A stretch of 64,000 bases of DNA from an uncultured Mesonia sp. (GCA_947494545.1 CANLVH010000008.1:62001-126000), one strand, 5' to 3'; shown: positions 28,140 through 37,685, counted from the stretch's first letter. Numbers and translations are program-made. Notes: generated by a model from the sequence alone, not told the origin.

Positions 28140-29396
28140 ATGAAGAGCAACGTTAAATTTGATTGGATTACAATTTTGCTTTTTTTAATCTTGGTGGTTT
28201 TTGGGTGGTTAAATATCTACTCCACTTCCTATACAGAAGCTGCTACCGGTATTTTTGATTTGTCGCATACATTTGGCAGACAGGCTTTATGGATTGTTTT
28301 AAGTCTCATTTTAGTGATTTTTATACTTTCGGTAGAAGCTAAATTTTACCAACGTTTTTCTAGCGTAATTTATCTGCTTTCCCTTTTATCGCTTGCCGGC
28401 TTGTTTGTTTTCGGTAAAACCATATCGGGTGCTACGGCTTGGTATGTTTTTGGACCGTTTAGTATACAACCTGGCGAGTTTGCTAAAGCTGCAACCGCTT
28501 TGGCATTAGCAAAATATTTGAGTGATATTCAAACCAACATTACTTCATTTAAACACCAGTTAGGTGCTTTTGCTGTTATTCTTTTGCCTACGCTTTTAAT
28601 ATTGCCACAACCAGACCCCGGTAGTGCAGTGGTCTATGCAGCCTTTTTCTTTCCCTTATATCGCGAAGGCTTGTCTGGCGGGTACTTATTGGTTGGTTTT
28701 AGCCTTGTCGCTTTATTTGTGTTAACCTTGGCTTTTGGAACGCTTTGGGTAAGTGTTGGGATAGTTGTTTTGTCGCTTTTAATTTTATTTTTCAACAGAA
28801 AAAAGAGAAAAAGGCACTTTTCTCGCTACTTTATAATTAGTGTTTTGGCAGTGTTATTCTCTTTTTCGGTAAATTATATATTTCATAGTATTTTTCAACA
28901 ACATCACCGCGATAGGTTTAATTTGGTCTTAGGAAAAGAAGTAGACACAAAGGGTATTGGTTTTAATACCAACCAAAGCGAGATTGCAATTGGTAGCGGC
29001 GGTTGGACCGGAAAAGGCTTTATGCAAGGCACGCAAACTAAAGGTAATTTTGTACCGGAACAGCATACCGATTATATTTTTAGTACGGTAGGAGAAGAGT
29101 GGGGTTTTTTAGGTGCCGGCGGACTAATTGTATTGTTTGTTTGTCTGCTTCTGCGTTTAGCTTTTTTGGCAGAACGCCAGAAATCGCAATTTAGTAGAGT
29201 TTATGGTTATAGTGTTTTGGGTATACTTTTTATACATTTTGCAGTAAATATCGGGATGGTTATTGGTATTTTACCAACCGTAGGAATTCCGCTGCCATTT
29301 CTAAGTTATGGCGGTTCCAGTTTATGGGGTTTTACGTTGTTACTGTTTATTTTTATTCGTTTAGACGCCAGTCGTAAAGGCTATTCTACGCTGTAA
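28140..29396 (+). CDS. rodA: Peptidoglycan polymerase RodA (SEDS family)
   Basis: A 418-residue SEDS glycosyltransferase with about ten membrane segments. Conserved sequences include GPFSIQPGEFAKAATALALAKY, QPDPGSAVVY, TDYIFSTVGEEWGFLGA and PLPFLSYGGSS. It polymerises lipid II glycan chains together with PBP2. Last gene of the mre operon. Confidence 0.97.
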   Translation: MKSNVKFDWITILLFLILVVFGWLNIYSTSYTEAATGIFDLSHTFGRQALWIVLSLILVIFILSVEAKFYQRFSSVIYLLSLLSLAGLFVFGKTISGATAWYVFGPFSIQPGEFAKAATALALAKYLSDIQTNITSFKHQLGAFAVILLPTLLILPQPDPGSAVVYAAFFFPLYREGLSGGYLLVGFSLVALFVLTLAFGTLWVSVGIVVLSLLILFFNRKKRKRHFSRYFIISVLAVLFSFSVNYIFHSIFQQHHRDRFNLVLGKEVDTKGIGFNTNQSEIAIGSGGWTGKGFMQGTQTKGNFVPEQHTDYIFSTVGEEWGFLGAGGLIVLFVCLLLRLAFLAERQKSQFSRVYGYSVLGILFIHFAVNIGMVIGILPTVGIPLPFLSYGGSSLWGFTLLLFIFIRLDASRKGYSTL

Positions 29397-29461
29397 TTTA
29401 GATTATCCTTTCGTAGAAATAGCTTTTTCTAAGAATTTTTTATTCCCCAGTAAGAATAGCC

Positions 29462-29469
29462 TATTTTTG
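29462..29469 (+). promoter_or_regulatory. -7 box of the glycosyltransferase operon
   Basis: TATTTTTG matches TAnnTTTG and lies 21 bases before the ATG at 29491. A TTTCCGTAAAG word (29471-29481) starts one base after the box, inside the presumed leader. Confidence 0.55.
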
Positions 29470-29490
29470 CTTTCCGTAAAGTTTTAAAAT

Positions 29491-30183
29491 ATGCCGGCGC
29501 ACATAAAAGTTATTATTCCTGCTTATAACGAAGAAGATGCCATTGCGCAGGTAATAAATGATATTCCCGCTATTGCGGAAGAAATTATTGTGGTAAGCAA
29601 CAACTCTACAGATGCTACCATACAAAATGCTCAAGCGGCCGGAGCTACGGTTTTAAAAGAGTTCCGCAAAGGTTACGGCTACGCTTGTTTGAAAGGTTTA
29701 AATTATATTGCGCAACAAGAAAAAAAGCCGGATATAATAGTTTTTTTAGATGGTGATTATAGCGATTATCCCGAAAAATTAACACGAATAGTACAACCAA
29801 TACTAGAAAAAAATATAGATTTTGTGCTTGGCGCAAGAGTTAAAAGCTTACGCGAAAAAGGAGCAATGACGCAACCGCAAATCTTTGGAAATGCGCTAGC
29901 TACTTTCTTAATGCGTATTATTTTTAATGCTAATTTTACAGATTTAGGGCCGTTTAGGGCAATAAAATATCCTAAACTTTTACAATTGGAAATGCAGGAT
30001 AAAACCTACGGATGGACGGTAGAAATGCAATTAAAAGTATTAAAACAAAATATGAGCTATACAGAAGTGCCCGTGCCCTATAGAAACCGGATTGGGGTTT
30101 CTAAAGTTTCCGGTACAATAAAAGGCGCGTTTATGGCCGGCGTTAAAATTTTAGGATGGATTTTTAAATACAGCTTTAAATAA
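29491..30183 (+). CDS. Glycosyltransferase family 2, polyprenyl-phosphate sugar synthase-like
   Basis: A 230-residue GT-A enzyme: VIIPAYNEEDAIAQVI at the start, NNSTDAT, and the metal-binding FLDGDYSDYPE near residue 92. There is no C-terminal membrane pair, so it is like soluble dolichyl-phosphate mannose synthases. It probably makes a lipid-phosphate sugar or adds a sugar to an inner-membrane carrier. It overlaps the next glycosyltransferase by one base (TAATG) and begins a three-gene operon that ends with a GT-C enzyme, which would use such a lipid-phosphate donor. Confidence 0.85.
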   Translation: MPAHIKVIIPAYNEEDAIAQVINDIPAIAEEIIVVSNNSTDATIQNAQAAGATVLKEFRKGYGYACLKGLNYIAQQEKKPDIIVFLDGDYSDYPEKLTRIVQPILEKNIDFVLGARVKSLREKGAMTQPQIFGNALATFLMRIIFNANFTDLGPFRAIKYPKLLQLEMQDKTYGWTVEMQLKVLKQNMSYTEVPVPYRNRIGVSKVSGTIKGAFMAGVKILGWIFKYSFK

Positions 30184-31661
30184 TGCAACTTTTTATTTTA
30201 ATTCTATACCTGCTGGCCTTGCTTTTTGTTTTTTTCTATAGCTTGTCGCAATTGCAGTTGCTGTTTTATTTTTTAAAAGCGGGTAAAAGTTTGCATTACA
30301 AAAAAAAGAAAAACTTTACGGAAAGTGATAAAGATAATTTGCCTTTAGTTACCGTGCAATTGCCCATCTATAACGAAAAATTGGTTGTAGAGCGACTCTT
30401 AAAAAGAATTGCTCAATTAGAATATCCACAAGAAAAATTAGAAATTCAAGTTTTAGACGATTCTACCGATGCTTCCCTAGAAGTTACTAAAAAATTAGTA
30501 GCCAAGCTGCAAAAAGCAGGTCTAGACATTAAGCATATTCACCGTAAAGATCGTAAAGATTATAAAGCCGGGGCTTTGCGCGAAGCTTTAAAAACAGCAA
30601 AAGGAGAGTTTATAGCCATTTTTGATGCAGATTTTCTTATGCAAAAAGATTGGTTACTACAAACTTTACCGCATTTTGAAAAGGCCGAAATTGGCGTGGT
30701 ACAAACCCGTTGGGGACATTTAAATAAAAATTATTCCTTACTCACAAAAATTCAAGCATTTGCTTTAGATTATCATTTTATCTTGGAGCAAGTTGGGCGT
30801 AATTTCGGAAAACACTTTATCAACTTTAACGGTACGGCCGGCATTTGGCGTAAAACCTGCATTTTAGATGCCGGCAACTGGCAAGGAGACACCCTAACCG
30901 AAGATTTAGATCTAAGCTACCGCGCGCAGTTAAAAAATTGGAAATTTATTTACCTGAAAAATGTAGTTAGTCCGGCGGAATTACCAATTACAATAACCGC
31001 CGCAAAATCGCAACAATTTAGATGGAATAAAGGTGCTGCAGAAAATTTTAAAAAGAATTTTTTGAAAATTGCGCGCAATTCCGGTATCTCTTGGCAAACC
31101 AAAATACAGAGCTTTTTTCATCTTTTAAACAGCTCGATGTTTTTGGCAGTATTTACTATAGCCGTATTAAGTTTGCCTGTTTTAGTCATTAAAAACCAGC
31201 ATCCGGAGTGGCAATATCTCTATCTTTTTATGGCCGGTTTAGGCGTTAGTACTTTAATTTTTCTTGCTACCTATTGGGTAGCGTATTCAGCGGTTTATTC
31301 TAAGACGATTAAAACTTTTTCTAAGTTTTTAGGATTATTTCTTTCTTTTTTTACGGTAGCGGTTGGTCTTTCCCTACACAATAGTATCGCGGTTTTAGAA
31401 GGTTATCGTGGCAAACGTTCTGCCTTTATTCGTACGCCAAAATTTAATATTCAGAAAGGCTCAAAAAATATAAAAGTTGGTTCAAAAAGTCACGCAAAAT
31501 TTACGTTTAGTCTTTTGTTAGAAATACTTCTAACTTTTTACTTTGCTTATGCTATTTATTTTGCTTTTGCATTACAGGATTTTAGTTTGTTGTTTTTTCA
31601 CCTAATGTTATTTTTAGGTTTTGGCTTTGTAAGTTTACAATCTTTAAAAGCTAGAGGATGA
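30183..31661 (+). CDS. Processive-type membrane glycosyltransferase family 2
   Basis: A 492-residue protein with one N-terminal membrane helix, a GT2 catalytic domain (VQLPIYNEKLVVERLL, VLDDSTDAS, FDADFLMQ, DTLTEDLDLSYRAQ and QQFRWNKGAAE, the QxxRW motif), then four C-terminal membrane helices. This is the layout of cellulose-synthase-like and glucosylceramide-synthase-like enzymes. It overlaps both neighbours by 1 and 4 bases. Product unknown; a surface polysaccharide or glycolipid is likely. Confidence 0.88.
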   Translation: MQLFILILYLLALLFVFFYSLSQLQLLFYFLKAGKSLHYKKKKNFTESDKDNLPLVTVQLPIYNEKLVVERLLKRIAQLEYPQEKLEIQVLDDSTDASLEVTKKLVAKLQKAGLDIKHIHRKDRKDYKAGALREALKTAKGEFIAIFDADFLMQKDWLLQTLPHFEKAEIGVVQTRWGHLNKNYSLLTKIQAFALDYHFILEQVGRNFGKHFINFNGTAGIWRKTCILDAGNWQGDTLTEDLDLSYRAQLKNWKFIYLKNVVSPAELPITITAAKSQQFRWNKGAAENFKKNFLKIARNSGISWQTKIQSFFHLLNSSMFLAVFTIAVLSLPVLVIKNQHPEWQYLYLFMAGLGVSTLIFLATYWVAYSAVYSKTIKTFSKFLGLFLSFFTVAVGLSLHNSIAVLEGYRGKRSAFIRTPKFNIQKGSKNIKVGSKSHAKFTFSLLLEILLTFYFAYAIYFAFALQDFSLLFFHLMLFLGFGFVSLQSLKARG

Positions 31662-33031
31662 ACTTTTTTACAAAAATAAAGACGCATCAAAGCACTATTT
31701 TGTATAGTCTGGTTTCGGTGGTGATGTATTATATTTTTGCCTATCATTTACAGCGAGCAGATTTTGGTAGGTTATTCGCACTTTATGCGGCTTTGTTTAT
31801 AATGGCCTATAAATTAATCGAATCTAATAAGCATAACCTCAATTTATTACTGGGGTTGGCCGTTGCATTTCGTTTACTGTTTTTATTTGCCACGCCCAAT
31901 TTATCCCAAGATTTTTATAGGTTTATTTGGGATGGTAAACTTATTTTAAATGCATTTAATCCATACGAAACTACGCCACAGGATTGGTTAACGCGGCTAG
32001 ATGTTTTAAAAGAAATTATCCCAAACTATAAAACCTTAATTAGCGGAATGGGAGATTTAAGCGCCGGGAATCCTACAAATTATCCGCCGTTTAGCCAAGC
32101 TGTTTATGCCATAACAGTTTGGTTTGGAGAAAACAGTATTTTTAAAACCTTAATAGCAATGCGTATGTTTACGCTTTTAGCGGAATTGGGTGTCTTTTAT
32201 GTAGGAAGAAAAATTCTATTACAACTTAACTTACCACCAGAACGTATTTTTTGGTTTTTTCTTAACCCTTTTGTAATCATTGAGTTAACCGGCAATTTAC
32301 ATTTTGAAAGTTTACTTGTATTTTTCTTAGTGTTTAGCCTGTATTTCTTGTTTAAAAATAAATGGAAACTTGCAGCTTTTTTCTTTGCTCTTTCTGTCTT
32401 AACAAAGCTTTTTAGTTTACTGTTGTTGCCGTTATTTTTCTATTATTTTAGTAAAAAGAAAGGTTTAGGTTTCTATAAATTGCTAGGGTTTTACGCTCTT
32501 ATTTTAATATTTACGGCCTTGGGATTTTTGCCTTTTTATAGCAAAGAATTCTTTTTTAACTTTACGGAAAGTATTGGTTTATGGTTTACTAGCTTTGAGT
32601 TTAACGCGAGCTTTTATTATGTTTTACGCGAAATTGGCTTCTACTTTACCGGTTATAATACGATTGGAGTTTTAGGAAAAATATTGCCAATTTTTTCTGT
32701 TATAAGCATTTTAGGTTTAAGCTTTTTACGTAAAAATTATCCCGAAAAAAACTTGCTTACCGGAATGTTATTTGCCTTTTGCGCTTATCTATTTTTCTCG
32801 ACTACCGTACATCCCTGGTATTTAACTTTACCGTTATTGTTAAGCATTTTTACCCGCTATAGGTTTATGTTGGTATGGAGTTTCACCATAATTTTGAGCT
32901 ACACAGCTTACACTGCTACAAAAACTACCGAAAATTTAGGTTTGATTTTTATAGAATACTTTCTGGTAATCGGGTTTCTATTTTTCGAAATCTATAAAAA
33001 GCCGCTAAAAAAGAGATTTTTACGATTTTGA
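31658..33031 (+). CDS. GT-C membrane glycosyltransferase (mannosyltransferase-like)
   Basis: A 457-residue protein with about 11-12 membrane segments. LSQDFYRFIWDGKLILNAFNPY in the first periplasmic loop is the acidic motif of GT-C enzymes in the GT87/ArnT-like group, which use polyprenyl-phosphate sugars. Pro-Thr-rich NPTNYPPFSQAVYAI and STTVHPWYLTLPL are also typical. It overlaps the upstream gene by 4 bases. It would transfer a sugar on the periplasmic side, supplied by the GT2 enzyme at the start of the operon. Confidence 0.85.
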   Translation: MNFFTKIKTHQSTILYSLVSVVMYYIFAYHLQRADFGRLFALYAALFIMAYKLIESNKHNLNLLLGLAVAFRLLFLFATPNLSQDFYRFIWDGKLILNAFNPYETTPQDWLTRLDVLKEIIPNYKTLISGMGDLSAGNPTNYPPFSQAVYAITVWFGENSIFKTLIAMRMFTLLAELGVFYVGRKILLQLNLPPERIFWFFLNPFVIIELTGNLHFESLLVFFLVFSLYFLFKNKWKLAAFFFALSVLTKLFSLLLLPLFFYYFSKKKGLGFYKLLGFYALILIFTALGFLPFYSKEFFFNFTESIGLWFTSFEFNASFYYVLREIGFYFTGYNTIGVLGKILPIFSVISILGLSFLRKNYPEKNLLTGMLFAFCAYLFFSTTVHPWYLTLPLLLSIFTRYRFMLVWSFTIILSYTAYTATKTTENLGLIFIEYFLVIGFLFFEIYKKPLKKRFLRF

Positions 33032-33062
33032 GTTCAAGTAGCCTTCGCTTCTTCTTAAGCCG

Positions 33063-33695
33063 TTACTTTTCCGCTTGACGGCCAATATAAATATTCCGTA
33101 AATAAATTACAGAGCCGCCGGCGTGCGAAGCAAATAAAACCGGATCCTTACGAATAATAGCATAAAAAATTAATATTGCCGAACCAACCAAACTAATAAC
33201 CCAGAAATTTATAGGCAAATCAGATTGTTGCTTGTTTTCTGCAATAACCCATTGGTAGATAAACCTGCCGGTATAAACAATTTGACCAATAACGCCAACG
33301 CTCATTAACCAAGTGGCAATGCCGGCATCTTCAGACTGGGTAAAGAGTAAAACAAAATCTACCGGAGATAAAATAATGGCATAAAGCGTGAAAATAATAG
33401 GAAAACCAATTACCAAAGCTTTCAAAAAAACAGAGCTTGCGCGCCATTTTTTCTGCAATTGCAAGTTTCTAATATAAACTACATAAATAATGGCTTGCCC
33501 AAGCATTATAGAAAAATCTTTGCGTAAATAACCGTAGATAAAAAAGATAATAGCCCCAATTAGACTTAATTTCCAGAATATTACCGGGGTTTTAAGCTTT
33601 TCTGCCTTTTCAGACTTAAACCACTGGATGATTATTCGGCTGGCAAAAAATAATTGAGCGGTAAACCCAATAGAATAAATCATCCAATCTTTCAT
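33063..33695 (-). CDS. LAB_N (lipid-A-disaccharide synthase N-terminal-like) membrane protein
   Basis: A 210-residue protein with six hydrophobic segments made of two similar halves, each with the LAB_N phrase: FFASRIIIQWFKSEKAEK and YTGRFIYQWVIAENKQQ, and LGQAIIYVVYIRNL and ASHAGGSVIYLRNIY. The family is small-multidrug/PQ-loop-like and often travels with glycosyltransferases of the type found upstream; it may flip or exchange lipid-linked substrates. It converges on the GT operon with a 31-base gap. Confidence 0.85.
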   Translation of the reverse strand: MKDWMIYSIGFTAQLFFASRIIIQWFKSEKAEKLKTPVIFWKLSLIGAIIFFIYGYLRKDFSIMLGQAIIYVVYIRNLQLQKKWRASSVFLKALVIGFPIIFTLYAIILSPVDFVLLFTQSEDAGIATWLMSVGVIGQIVYTGRFIYQWVIAENKQQSDLPINFWVISLVGSAILIFYAIIRKDPVLFASHAGGSVIYLRNIYIGRQAEK

Positions 33696-33726
33696 ACATT
33701 ATGGTTTAGAAGTTTTTTTCTAATAC

Positions 33727-34548
33727 TTACAGCATTCCTAAATTAATTACCTCTTGTTTGCTAAGGTGTCTAAAACGCCCGCGTGGCAAATCTTTTTTGG
33801 TTAAGCCGCCATAAACTACGCGGTCTAGTTTAACCACTTCGTAACCTAATTTTTTAAACATTTTTTGAACAATATGCGGTTTGGTACTTTTTAATTCTAT
33901 ACCAACTTGGCGTTTTGGTTGCTTTTCTACATAGCTTATATCGTCTACGATTACCTTTTGACCTTCTAGAATAACTTGGTTATCTCTAATGCTTTCTAAA
34001 TCTTCTTGGTCTAAGTTACGGTTTAATTCTACGTGGTAAATTTGCCGAATTAATTTTTTGGTACTTCCCAAATTCTTCGACATTGTCCCGTCGTTTGTAA
34101 AAAGCAATAAACCGGTGGTGCTGGTGTCTAACCTGCCAACCGGGTCTAATTTAGATTTGCTGGCATTGGCAATCAAATCCATTACGGTACGGTTGTTTTT
34201 TTCTAAACTTCCGGTAACGTAAAATCCGCTGGGTTTGTTTAATAAAACATACTCTTTTTTCTCCGGATTAATCCTGCGACCGTCAAATTTCACTTCATCG
34301 GTAAGTTGCACTTTGTAACCCATTTCTGTAATAACCTCGCCGTTTACACGAACGCTGCCGGCTTTTATATAAATATCTGCATCACGTCTGCTGCAAATAC
34401 CGGAGTTGGCTATATATTTATTTAGACGCATCCCGGCCTCGGGATTCTTAACTTGCTTGTCTACTTGTATTTTTTTGGAAGGCGTATTCTGCTTTTGGTT
34501 AGGCTTTCGCGACATCTTCTTTTTTCCTGGTTTGTTTGTTTTGCCCAT
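33727..34548 (-). CDS. rRNA pseudouridine synthase, RsuA/RluB family
   Basis: A 273-residue protein. After a Lys-rich N-terminal tail comes an S4 RNA-binding domain (MRLNKYIANSGICSRRDADI) and the pseudouridine synthase domain with the catalytic VGRLDTSTTGLLLFTNDG (Asp in RLD) and RQIYHVELN. It should isomerise a uridine in 23S or 16S rRNA. It has its own -7 box. Bacteroidota RluB-type proteins commonly carry this basic N-terminal extension. Confidence 0.93.
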   Translation of the reverse strand: MGKTNKPGKKKMSRKPNQKQNTPSKKIQVDKQVKNPEAGMRLNKYIANSGICSRRDADIYIKAGSVRVNGEVITEMGYKVQLTDEVKFDGRRINPEKKEYVLLNKPSGFYVTGSLEKNNRTVMDLIANASKSKLDPVGRLDTSTTGLLLFTNDGTMSKNLGSTKKLIRQIYHVELNRNLDQEDLESIRDNQVILEGQKVIVDDISYVEKQPKRQVGIELKSTKPHIVQKMFKKLGYEVVKLDRVVYGGLTKKDLPRGRFRHLSKQEVINLGML

Positions 34549-34562
34549 AATTAAAATTTTTG

Positions 34563-34570
34563 CAAAGGTA
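34563..34570 (-). promoter_or_regulatory. -7 box of the pseudouridine synthase gene
   Basis: On the reverse strand TACCTTTG matches TAnnTTTG, 14 bases before the start codon at 34548. Confidence 0.65.
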
Positions 34571-34688
34571 CAATATATTTAACGATAAGTGCTTATACCA
34601 AATTAACAATGTAATATCGTATTTAATCTGGTGTTTTTTTCCGTTGTAACGGAAGAAATCTGGCAGTACAATTATTTTTTTTATTTCT

Positions 34689-35597
34689 TTAAAAAATTCT
34701 GTTCAGCACCACGGCTGGGTCTATCAGTAAAATACTAAAAACCCCAATTACAATAATTAACTTTAGTAAATTATGCAGCAGCGTGTATTGTAATTTGGAA
34801 GTAGATTTCCATAAAAAAATAAGAAAAGTAATAAGCAAAGCAAAACTGAGTAAAAAATAATAATGCATATACCCAATAGGGAAATTGTCACTCACCAAAA
34901 CTAGGGTGGGAATTAAAGCTAAAATCACCAAACTGCTAATTAACTTTTTGGTAAAGCCAATTCCGTAAACCACCGGAATGGTTTCGTAGTTATGGGTAAA
35001 ATCTCCTTTTAAATTTTCAAGGTCTTTTACCACTTCTCTAATAGCAATAATTAGAAATAGAAAGGTAGCGTGAATAAAAATTACAAAATCAAAATTTTGA
35101 TGGTAAACAAATACCACAAAAAACGGCGTAATGGCCAAAATAGAGGCAGAAATAGTGCCTATAAAAGCATATTTTTTTAGCTTATGCGAATACAACCAAA
35201 GAAAAAAAATAAAAACCGAAAAGAATATAACTGCTTTAAATGAAACATAACTGGCCAAAATAACCGATAGAAAATTAAGTGTAAAATATAAAGCTAATTT
35301 GGTTTTTTGGCTTACATAATTATCCAATAAAGTTTTGTGTGGCCGGTTAATCAGGTCTTTCTCTACATCGTAAAAATTATTTATTAAGTACCCCGAAGCT
35401 ATAGCCAAAGCAGAAGCTACAACAATTAAAAATAAATTAGGGTCAAATAAAACCTCGCCAACCGGTTTTTGAGGAGCTAAAATATAGATAGATGCCAAGT
35501 ATTGCGCCAGGCAAATAATTAGAATATTATAACCGCGTATTACAGAAAACAAGCTCGCAAACTTGAGCAGTAAAAGCTTGTTTTTGCGTGAGAGCAT
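34689..35597 (-). CDS. UbiA-type geranylgeranylglycerol-phosphate geranylgeranyltransferase
   Basis: A 302-residue membrane prenyltransferase with eight or nine helices and both Asp-rich motifs of the UbiA family: NNFYDVEKDLINRP near residue 70 and REVVKDLENLKGD near residue 187. Bacteroidota members are annotated as the enzyme that makes digeranylgeranylglyceryl phosphate, the second ether-lipid step of archaea. That fits its place directly after mevalonate kinase and diphosphomevalonate decarboxylase genes, which supply isoprenoid units. It begins 11 bases after mevalonate kinase. The substrate is inferred; a quinone or other aromatic acceptor cannot be excluded. Confidence 0.82.
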   Translation of the reverse strand: MLSRKNKLLLLKFASLFSVIRGYNILIICLAQYLASIYILAPQKPVGEVLFDPNLFLIVVASALAIASGYLINNFYDVEKDLINRPHKTLLDNYVSQKTKLALYFTLNFLSVILASYVSFKAVIFFSVFIFFLWLYSHKLKKYAFIGTISASILAITPFFVVFVYHQNFDFVIFIHATFLFLIIAIREVVKDLENLKGDFTHNYETIPVVYGIGFTKKLISSLVILALIPTLVLVSDNFPIGYMHYYFLLSFALLITFLIFLWKSTSKLQYTLLHNLLKLIIVIGVFSILLIDPAVVLNRIF

Positions 35598-35608
35598 GAA
35601 AAAAAAGT

Positions 35609-36547
35609 TTAGAAATTGTAAACTACTTCCAGCTTGTAGTCTTTCAATGCTTTTTTAGCTTGGTCTAAATCTTCCGTAAAGCCTAAAATATAACCGCCAC
35701 CACCAGAGCCACAAAGTTTTAGATAATAGTTGCCGGAGTCTATACCTTCTTTCCAAAGTTTATGAAATTGTTTTGGAATCATAGGTTTAAAGTTAGCCAA
35801 GACCACATTACTCAACTTTTTAATATTGCCGAAAAGCGATTTTACATCTCCTTTTAAAAAGTCGTCTACGCAAGCGTCTGTATGTTTTACAAACTTGTCT
35901 TTAAGCATATTTCTAAAGCCGTCTTGCTTCATATTTTCCATAAAAAGATTTACCATTGGCGCAGTTTCGCCAACGCTGCCGCTGTCTAATAAAAATACAG
36001 CACCTTTACCGCTATTGGTTTGCGACGGGATGCCGGCTGCCTCAATATTATCTTTAGAATTGATAAGAATTGGCAAACTCAAATAAGAATTTAACGGGTC
36101 TAACCCACTCGACTTTCCGTGAAAAAAGGACTCCATTTCACTAAAAATCGCTTTTAATTGTAAAAGTTTTTCTCTGCTTAAATTCTCTAAAACCGTTATT
36201 TTATCTTTAGCATATTTATCATAAATAGCCGCTACCAAAGCGCCGCTGCTACCAACCCCATAACCTTGCGGAATGCTGCTGTCAAAATACATGCCTTTCT
36301 CAATATCTGCTTGCAAGCTTTCTATGTCAAACTGCACCAAATCGGGATTGCTTTTTTGCAAATCCTGCAAATAATCTGCAAAACGTTTTAAGTTATTGTT
36401 AGATTTTTGGTTGGCATCAGATAGGTTCTCATCTACTTTTAACGCGCCATTATAAAAATTGTACGGAATAGAAAGTCCTTTAGAGTCTTTAATAATGCCG
36501 TATTCGCCAAAAAGTAAAATTTTAGAGTAAAATAATGGTCCTTTCAT
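35609..36547 (-). CDS. Mevalonate kinase-like GHMP kinase
   Basis: About 312 residues from the ATG at 36547 (MKGPLFYSKILLFGEYG), chosen because GHMP kinases start just before this KxLLFGEY strand; a longer frame to 36604 would overlap the upstream gene by 26 bases. The ATP loop is SIPQGYGVGSSGALVAAIY near residue 95, and LCGSGGGGYILGF near the end is GHMP motif 3. It phosphorylates mevalonate (or phosphomevalonate) in the mevalonate pathway. Second gene in the mvaD operon. Confidence 0.88.
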   Translation of the reverse strand: MKGPLFYSKILLFGEYGIIKDSKGLSIPYNFYNGALKVDENLSDANQKSNNNLKRFADYLQDLQKSNPDLVQFDIESLQADIEKGMYFDSSIPQGYGVGSSGALVAAIYDKYAKDKITVLENLSREKLLQLKAIFSEMESFFHGKSSGLDPLNSYLSLPILINSKDNIEAAGIPSQTNSGKGAVFLLDSGSVGETAPMVNLFMENMKQDGFRNMLKDKFVKHTDACVDDFLKGDVKSLFGNIKKLSNVVLANFKPMIPKQFHKLWKEGIDSGNYYLKLCGSGGGGYILGFTEDLDQAKKALKDYKLEVVYNF

Positions 36548-36578
36548 AGTCTTGGTTTCTAACGGAAAATTGTTGGCG

Positions 36579-37667
36579 TTATGCAAAATGTAATTGCTTG
36601 GCACCTTTTCCTACGTGGTCACAAATATACTGTTCCTTTTGACAATGTGCAACTAACTGGTTCTTAATGAAATCTAAAACTTTTGCCTCTTCTGCGGCCG
36701 GATACAGCAAATGAACGTTGGCTCCGGCGTCTAAAGTAAAGCAAAGTTTAGAGTTTTTTTCTTTACGGAATTGCCAAATCTTATGAATAATAGCCAAGGT
36801 ATTTGGCTGCATTAAAATAAAATACGGACTGCTGGTCATCATCATAGCGTGCAAAGTCAAAGCTTCCGATTCTATCAAGTGAATAAACTTGTCTAAATTT
36901 CCACTTTCTAAAATTTCCAGTAATTTTTTGGTGTTAGAGAAAGCTTGCTCAAAACGCTGTTCCGCATACGGATGCTCTATCATTAAATTATGCCCCAAAC
37001 TACTGCTTACGGTTTTTTGACCTTTATCTACCAATAAAACGGTGTCTTTATAGTTTTTAAAATTTTTGTGAATAGAACTTTCTACTTTAATTCCGTAAAG
37101 ATTAGAACTATTTTCTATTACTTTGTGCTCGCCCCAAATTACAACTTCGCCTTGTAAACTTCTAGTAGCGCTACCCGAACCTAAACGTGCTAAAAAAGCT
37201 GCTTTTTGAGTAAAATAATCATTTTTAAGATTTGTATTTGCATCTTTTTCTATACTTAATAAACACAAAGCCAAAGCGCTCATTCCGCTAGCAGAAGATG
37301 CTATTCCGCTACTATGCGGAAAAGAATTATGCGTTTCTATACGAAAGCTATAATCTTTTAAAAACGGCAAATAGGGCAGAATCCGCTCAAAAAATACGGC
37401 TATTTTTGGTTCAAAATCTTTGGCGCGCTCGCCGTCTAAAAACACTTGAAAATCAAATTTCTCGGTGTTTTCTTTTTTCTGAAATTTTAAAGTGGTAGTG
37501 GTTTTACAATTGCTTAAAGTAAAACTAACCGATGGGTTTTTAGGCAACTGCTCGCCATATTTTCCCCAATATTTTACCAAAGCAATATTGCTGGGAGCTT
37601 CCCAAGTGTAGGCTCCTTTTTCTGGGTAAGATAAAGTAGTTGGCGGAATGAATTCTTTTTCGGTCAT
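36579..37667 (-). CDS. mvaD: Diphosphomevalonate decarboxylase
   Basis: A 362-residue GHMP-fold enzyme. APSNIALVKYWGKYGEQLPKNPSVSFTLSN is the N-terminal signature, SSGIASSASGMSALAL the ATP loop near residue 118, SATRSLQGEVVIWGEH the substrate loop, and LDAGANVHLLYP holds the catalytic Asp region near residue 313. It converts mevalonate diphosphate to isopentenyl diphosphate. First gene of the operon, with a -7 box 19 bases upstream. Confidence 0.95.
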   Translation of the reverse strand: MTEKEFIPPTTLSYPEKGAYTWEAPSNIALVKYWGKYGEQLPKNPSVSFTLSNCKTTTTLKFQKKENTEKFDFQVFLDGERAKDFEPKIAVFFERILPYLPFLKDYSFRIETHNSFPHSSGIASSASGMSALALCLLSIEKDANTNLKNDYFTQKAAFLARLGSGSATRSLQGEVVIWGEHKVIENSSNLYGIKVESSIHKNFKNYKDTVLLVDKGQKTVSSSLGHNLMIEHPYAEQRFEQAFSNTKKLLEILESGNLDKFIHLIESEALTLHAMMMTSSPYFILMQPNTLAIIHKIWQFRKEKNSKLCFTLDAGANVHLLYPAAEEAKVLDFIKNQLVAHCQKEQYICDHVGKGAKQLHFA

Positions 37668-37685
37668 AGCGCGTTAAGATTTTTG

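Noticed and set aside
34639-34654. TTCCGTTGTAACGGAA as a terminator for the UbiA gene
   Set aside because: The stem is perfect, but in the needed direction it is followed by A residues, not T, so it is not a standard terminator; noted only as a small palindrome.
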